A DNA stretch of 9,411 nt from positions 1 through 9,411 of the forward strand of contig JAQVPT010000128.1 of NCBI GenBank assembly GCA_028701945.1. The letters are read 5' to 3'. The notes under the pieces were generated by a model. That model searched no databases. It was not told where the DNA came from and was given only the letters and a program-made list of their open reading frames with translations. Within the stretch, counting starts at the first letter, position 1. The number at the start of each line of letters is the position of its first letter. Origin of the DNA: Bacteroidales bacterium (GTDB taxonomy: Bacteria; Bacteroidota; Bacteroidia; Bacteroidales; ML635J-15). Shown here in pieces: positions 7,390 to 9,411 of the stretch. The position numbers were made by a program, and so were the translations under genes.

Positions 7390-7399
7390 GCTATTACTG

Positions 7400-7415
7400 T
7401 CGGGGAGGAGAGATT
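7400..7415 (-). pseudogene. Remnant of a second tRNA 3' end
   Basis: On the minus strand this reads AATCTCTCCTCCCCGA, which matches the last bases of the tRNA-Pro in this window (T-stem CTCTC, acceptor strand, discriminator A) with one change in the acceptor. The 5' acceptor partner CGGGGAG is not found on the minus strand, and the T-loop onwards is replaced by repeat-unit sequence. It therefore looks like a tRNA gene cut within the T-arm. It could instead be a copy of the tRNA end used as an attachment site. Confidence 0.45.
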
Positions 7416-7456
7416 ACTGACGTGATCTCATTCGGGGAATGTAGGACAAAGGGGTT

Positions 7457-7493
7457 AAGCCTGTTTTTCTGCGAAAAACTTGGGCTTTTTTTT
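7457..7493 (+). terminator. Intrinsic terminator of repeat unit 1
   Basis: AAGCC (7457-7461) pairs with GGCTT (7483-7487), and GTTTTTC pairs with GAAAAAC inside, around a 3-base loop TGC. Eight Ts end at 7493. This is a textbook plus-strand intrinsic terminator. Confidence 0.8.
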
Positions 7494-7565
7494 ATTAAAA
7501 TAAATCTTGAGCTAAACAGAGATTACTGACGTGATCTCATTCGGGGGATGTAGGACAAAGGTGTT

Positions 7566-7601
7566 AAGCCTGTTTTTCTACGAAAAACTTGGGCTTTTTT
7601 T
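7566..7601 (+). terminator. Intrinsic terminator of repeat unit 2
   Basis: It has the same stem as unit 1, with loop TAC and seven Ts ending at 7601. It is ~108 bases after the first terminator. Confidence 0.8.
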
Positions 7602-7673
7602 ATTAAAATAAATCTTGAGCTAAACAGAGATTACTGACGTGATCTCATTCGGGGGATGTAGGACAAAGGGGTT

Positions 7674-7709
7674 AAGCCTGTTTTTCTACGAAAAACTTGG
7701 GCTTTTTTT
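7674..7709 (+). terminator. Intrinsic terminator of repeat unit 3
   Basis: It has the same stem as unit 2, with loop TAC and seven Ts ending at 7709. Its GGGCTT and T-run also form the left arm of the large inverted repeat shared with the tRNA-Pro terminator. Confidence 0.8.
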
Positions 7710-7761
7710 ATTAAAATAAATCTTGAGCGAGCTCAGATTTATTTTAATAAAAAAAGCCCAA
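7697..7761. repeat. Large near-perfect inverted repeat between the array and tRNA-Pro
   Basis: Bases 7697-7728 and 7731-7761 are reverse complements with a single extra base in the left arm and a 2-base centre. Each arm runs from TTGGGC through the T-run and an AT-rich tail to GAGC. It joins the last plus-strand terminator to the minus-strand tRNA terminator head to head, and could itself fold as a cruciform. Confidence 0.85.
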
Positions 7762-7779
7762 CACTATCGTGTCAGGCTT
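7749..7779 (-). terminator. Intrinsic terminator of tRNA-Pro
   Basis: On the minus strand AAGCC (7779-7775) pairs with GGCTT (7758-7754), with ACAC and GTGT pairing inside around loop GATA. A run of Ts follows, corresponding to the As at 7749-7755. It lies 10 bases after the tRNA 3' end. Confidence 0.8.
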
Positions 7780-7789
7780 AAACCCTTTG

Positions 7790-7864
7790 TCGGGGTGGAG
7801 AGATTCGAACTCCCGACCCCCTGCTCCCAAAGCAGGTGCGCTAACCGGACTGCGCTACACCCCG
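7790..7864 (-). tRNA. tRNA-Pro (anticodon UGG)
   Basis: The 75-base minus-strand sequence folds as a full cloverleaf. The acceptor CGGGGTG pairs with CACCCCG, with discriminator A. The D-stem is GCGC/GCGC with GG in the loop. The anticodon stem CCTGC/GCAGG has loop TTTGGGA, giving anticodon TGG at 7829-7827. The variable loop has 5 bases, and the T-stem GGGAG/CTCTC has loop TTCGAAT. CCA is not encoded; the next bases are CAAAGGG. UGG can read all four proline codons in many bacteria. Confidence 0.97.
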
Positions 7865-7916
7865 AGTAATTTTATATTTAACTTTTAATTTTTTTTAGAA
7901 CCTTTTGTCGTTTAAT

Positions 7917-7958
7917 CAAAAATAAAGGACAAACCCAAAATTTCGGACTGCAAAGATA
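7917..7958 (-). promoter_or_regulatory. Candidate tRNA-Pro promoter boxes
   Basis: Two exact TAnnTTTG matches occur on the minus strand upstream of the tRNA: TATTTTTG (7924-7917), about 53 bases before the mature 5' end, and TATCTTTG (7958-7951), about 87 bases before it. Neither has a TTG at standard spacing, so I cannot say which is used. Confidence 0.4.
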
Positions 7959-8014
7959 AACAGTTTTTTTAATAATAAAAGAAATAATAATAAAATTTTA
8001 AAAAATAATAGTCC

Positions 8015-8022
8015 TATATTTG
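8015..8022 (+). promoter_or_regulatory. Candidate trkH promoter with a very short leader
   Basis: TATATTTG matches the Bacteroidota -7 element exactly. A start 4-8 bases downstream would leave only about 4-7 bases before the ATG at 8034, a nearly leaderless mRNA. No TTG -33 element is evident in the AT-rich upstream sequence. Confidence 0.45.
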
Positions 8023-8033
8023 TATTTTTAAAA

Positions 8034-9411
8034 ATGATAAAGTATAAACTCATATTATTAGTGCTTGGTGCACTTCTTCTGGTTGAAAGTTTTTTCATGG
8101 GAATTGCTACTGCTGTTTCTGGTTATTACGGTGAATATGATTTTCTACATTTAATTATATCAACAGCAATCACATTAATCGCAGGCTTAGTATTAGTATT
8201 GTCTTTTCGTAAAACTGAAAAGAAAGTAGAGAAACGTGAAGCATACCTAATCGTAACCTTAAGCTGGATTGTACTTTCATTCTTCGGCTCATTACCTTTT
8301 TACATTAGTGGAGCAATACCAGCCTATGCAGATGCTTTTTTTGAAACGATTTCTGGATTTACAACGACAGGAGCTTCAATTTTAAATAATATTGAAGAAA
8401 TCCCACATGGATTATTATTATGGAGAAGCACCACCCAATGGATGGGTGGTATGGGGATTATAGTTCTCACAATAGCAATTATACCTCTTATCAAAGTAGG
8501 AAGCATGCAACTGTTCAGTGCAGAAGCACCGGGGATAGCTACTGATAAATTACACCCCAGAATTGCAGGTACAGCTAAAAAACTTTGGTTATTATATTTT
8601 GGTTTCACATGTGCAGAAGCTATTTTATTATATGTTGGCGGCATGTCAGTTTTTGATGCAATAAATCACGCTCTTACTACTATGGCAACTGGTGGATATT
8701 CAACTAAACAGGCAAGTATAGCTGCATTTGATTCTCCATTTATTCAATATGTAATTACATTTTTCATGATTTTAGCAGGGACTAACTTTGCTTTAAGTTA
8801 TTTTGCAATTACCGGACAAATAAAAAAAGTAATTAAAAACAGTGAAATAAAATTCTACTTTATCATAATATTTGTCTCAGGACTTATTATTGCTTTTGGA
8901 TTGTGGCATTTTATGGGAATGGCAATTGAACCCGCTATTCGTCATTCATTATTTCAAGTAGTATCAATTATCACAACAACAGGTTTCGCAACTGTCGATT
9001 ACCTAACTTGGATGCCTGGGGGCTTCTGGGTAATTATTCTTATGCTAATGTTCGTAGGAGGATCTTCTGGTTCAACCGCTGGTGGCATAAAAGTAGTAAG
9101 AATACATATATTATTCAGGAATTCATATATGGAATTTAAAAGACTCATACACCCCCGTGCTGTGTTACCTGTAAGATATAATAAAAGTTCACTACCACAA
9201 AGCACAATTAATAATGTACTTGCTTTTATTATTCTATACATAATGATTATGGCTGCTGGCACGCTCATAATGTCTTTTACAGGACTTGACCTTGATACTG
9301 CTTTTGGTGCTGTAGCAACAAGCTTAGGCAAGTTAGGACATGGAATTGGCGAAGTAGGACATGCCTCTAATTTTGCCAACATTAGCGTTTTTCGTAAATA
9401 TTTTCTAGGCT
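8034..9411 (+). CDS. trkH: TrkH-type potassium uptake transporter, C-terminus missing
   Basis: The visible 459 residues form the membrane subunit of a Trk/Ktr potassium transporter, which normally works with a cytosolic TrkA-type nucleotide-binding protein (not in the window). Four pore loops are visible: SGFTTTGAS (107-115), TTMATGGYS (214-222), ITTTGFAT (313-320) and VATSLGKLGHGIG (427-439), each supplying a filter glycine. Other family marks are LLWRSTTQWMGGMGI (128-142) and GGSSGSTAGGIKVVR (342-356). The fourth loop has GHG where many TrkH proteins have GPG. TrkH proteins are usually about 485-500 residues, so only the last segment is missing. The ATG at 8034 keeps the first membrane helix whole; the next ATG (codon 22) would remove most of it. 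The gene is divergent from tRNA-Pro. Confidence 0.94.
   Translation, partial: MIKYKLILLVLGALLLVESFFMGIATAVSGYYGEYDFLHLIISTAITLIAGLVLVLSFRKTEKKVEKREAYLIVTLSWIVLSFFGSLPFYISGAIPAYADAFFETISGFTTTGASILNNIEEIPHGLLLWRSTTQWMGGMGIIVLTIAIIPLIKVGSMQLFSAEAPGIATDKLHPRIAGTAKKLWLLYFGFTCAEAILLYVGGMSVFDAINHALTTMATGGYSTKQASIAAFDSPFIQYVITFFMILAGTNFALSYFAITGQIKKVIKNSEIKFYFIIIFVSGLIIAFGLWHFMGMAIEPAIRHSLFQVVSIITTTGFATVDYLTWMPGGFWVIILMLMFVGGSSGSTAGGIKVVRIHILFRNSYMEFKRLIHPRAVLPVRYNKSSLPQSTINNVLAFIILYIMIMAAGTLIMSFTGLDLDTAFGAVATSLGKLGHGIGEVGHASNFANISVFRKYFLG

Larger units (their letters stand above)
7409..7728 (+). repeat. Three tandem ~108-bp units, each with two hairpins and a terminator
   Basis: The units lie at 7409-7517 (109 bp), 7518-7625 (108 bp) and 7626-7728 (103 bp, lacking the last TAAAC). 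They differ at only a few positions: an A/G at 7439, a G-to-T at 7562, the hairpin loop TGC or TAC, and 8 or 7 Ts. Each holds a first hairpin GAGATTACTGACGTGATCTC (8-bp stem, loop TGAC), a conserved link around CGGGGGATGTAGGACAAAGG, then a long terminator hairpin with a T-run and an AT-rich tail. There is no convincing open frame. This could be tandem small-RNA genes read on the plus strand, each with its own terminator, but no clear TAnnTTTG box precedes the units. It could also be duplicated tRNA-flank debris. Confidence 0.85.
7398..7805 (+). repeat. 18-bp direct repeat bordering the hairpin array
   Basis: TGTCGGGGAGGAGAGATT (7398-7415) and TGTCGGGGTGGAGAGATT (7788-7805) match at 17 of 18 bases in the same orientation. 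The right copy is the real 3' end of tRNA-Pro. They enclose the three-unit array and the tRNA terminator. Direct repeats of a tRNA 3' end are typical borders left by tRNA-targeting integrases, but no integrase gene lies between them. Confidence 0.55.

Noticed and set aside
7409..7728. CRISPR array
   Set aside because: The whole 108-bp unit is conserved, including what would be spacers, and there are only three copies with no cas genes.
7916..8098. Minus-strand lysine/leucine-rich small protein
   Set aside because: It is a product of AT-rich promoter DNA and runs antisense into the start of trkH.
8324..8644. Minus-strand 106-codon gene
   Set aside because: It is antisense to the pore region of TrkH, where the plus-strand motifs are clear.
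8999..9382. Minus-strand 127-codon gene
   Set aside because: It is antisense to the GGSSGSTAGG block and fourth pore loop of TrkH.

Overview
The window looks like chromosomal DNA of a member of the Bacteroidota. The DNA is AT-rich. None of the starts has a Shine-Dalgarno sequence. Several genes have a TAnnTTTG box, the -7 element of Bacteroidota promoters, at a sensible distance. The first gene encodes a secreted delta-60 repeat protein of a type common in this phylum. Genus and species cannot be fixed from what is visible.

Layout. (1) 1-1070, minus strand: the N-terminal 356 residues of a secreted protein with six delta-60 (beta-propeller-like) repeats; the gene runs off the left edge. (2) 1071-1476: a divergent control region. 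(3) 1477-6263, plus strand: a tight four-gene galactose operon encoding a sugar-phosphate nucleotidyltransferase, aldose 1-epimerase (galM), a Na+/sugar symporter very like Vibrio vSGLT, and galactokinase (galK), with gaps of 23, 10 and 20 bases. (4) 6264-7389: a gene-poor stretch with a badly decayed DUF262 (GmrSD-type) relic on the minus strand, orphan promoter-like sites, short phased repeats and a strong hairpin. (5) 7390-7864: three tandem copies of a ~108-bp unit, each containing two hairpins and ending in an intrinsic terminator on the plus strand, facing a tRNA-Pro(UGG) gene on the minus strand. An 18-bp direct repeat of the tRNA 3' end borders the array. (6) 7865-8033: divergent promoters. 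(7) 8034-9411, plus strand: a TrkH-type potassium transporter, cut by the right edge about 25-40 residues before its expected end.

How the genes work together. The symporter brings in galactose with Na+, GalM converts beta- to alpha-galactose, and GalK makes galactose 1-phosphate. No galT (hexose-1-phosphate uridylyltransferase) is present. The first gene of the operon is a nucleotidyltransferase that could make UDP-galactose directly from galactose 1-phosphate and UTP; this is inference. GalE is not in the window.

The least explained part is the array next to tRNA-Pro. The second half of each unit matches the 3' flank and terminator of the tRNA in inverted orientation, and the array appears to have joined a broken second tRNA 3' end. 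It may be a set of small RNAs with terminators, or the debris of tRNA-targeted insertion and duplication.
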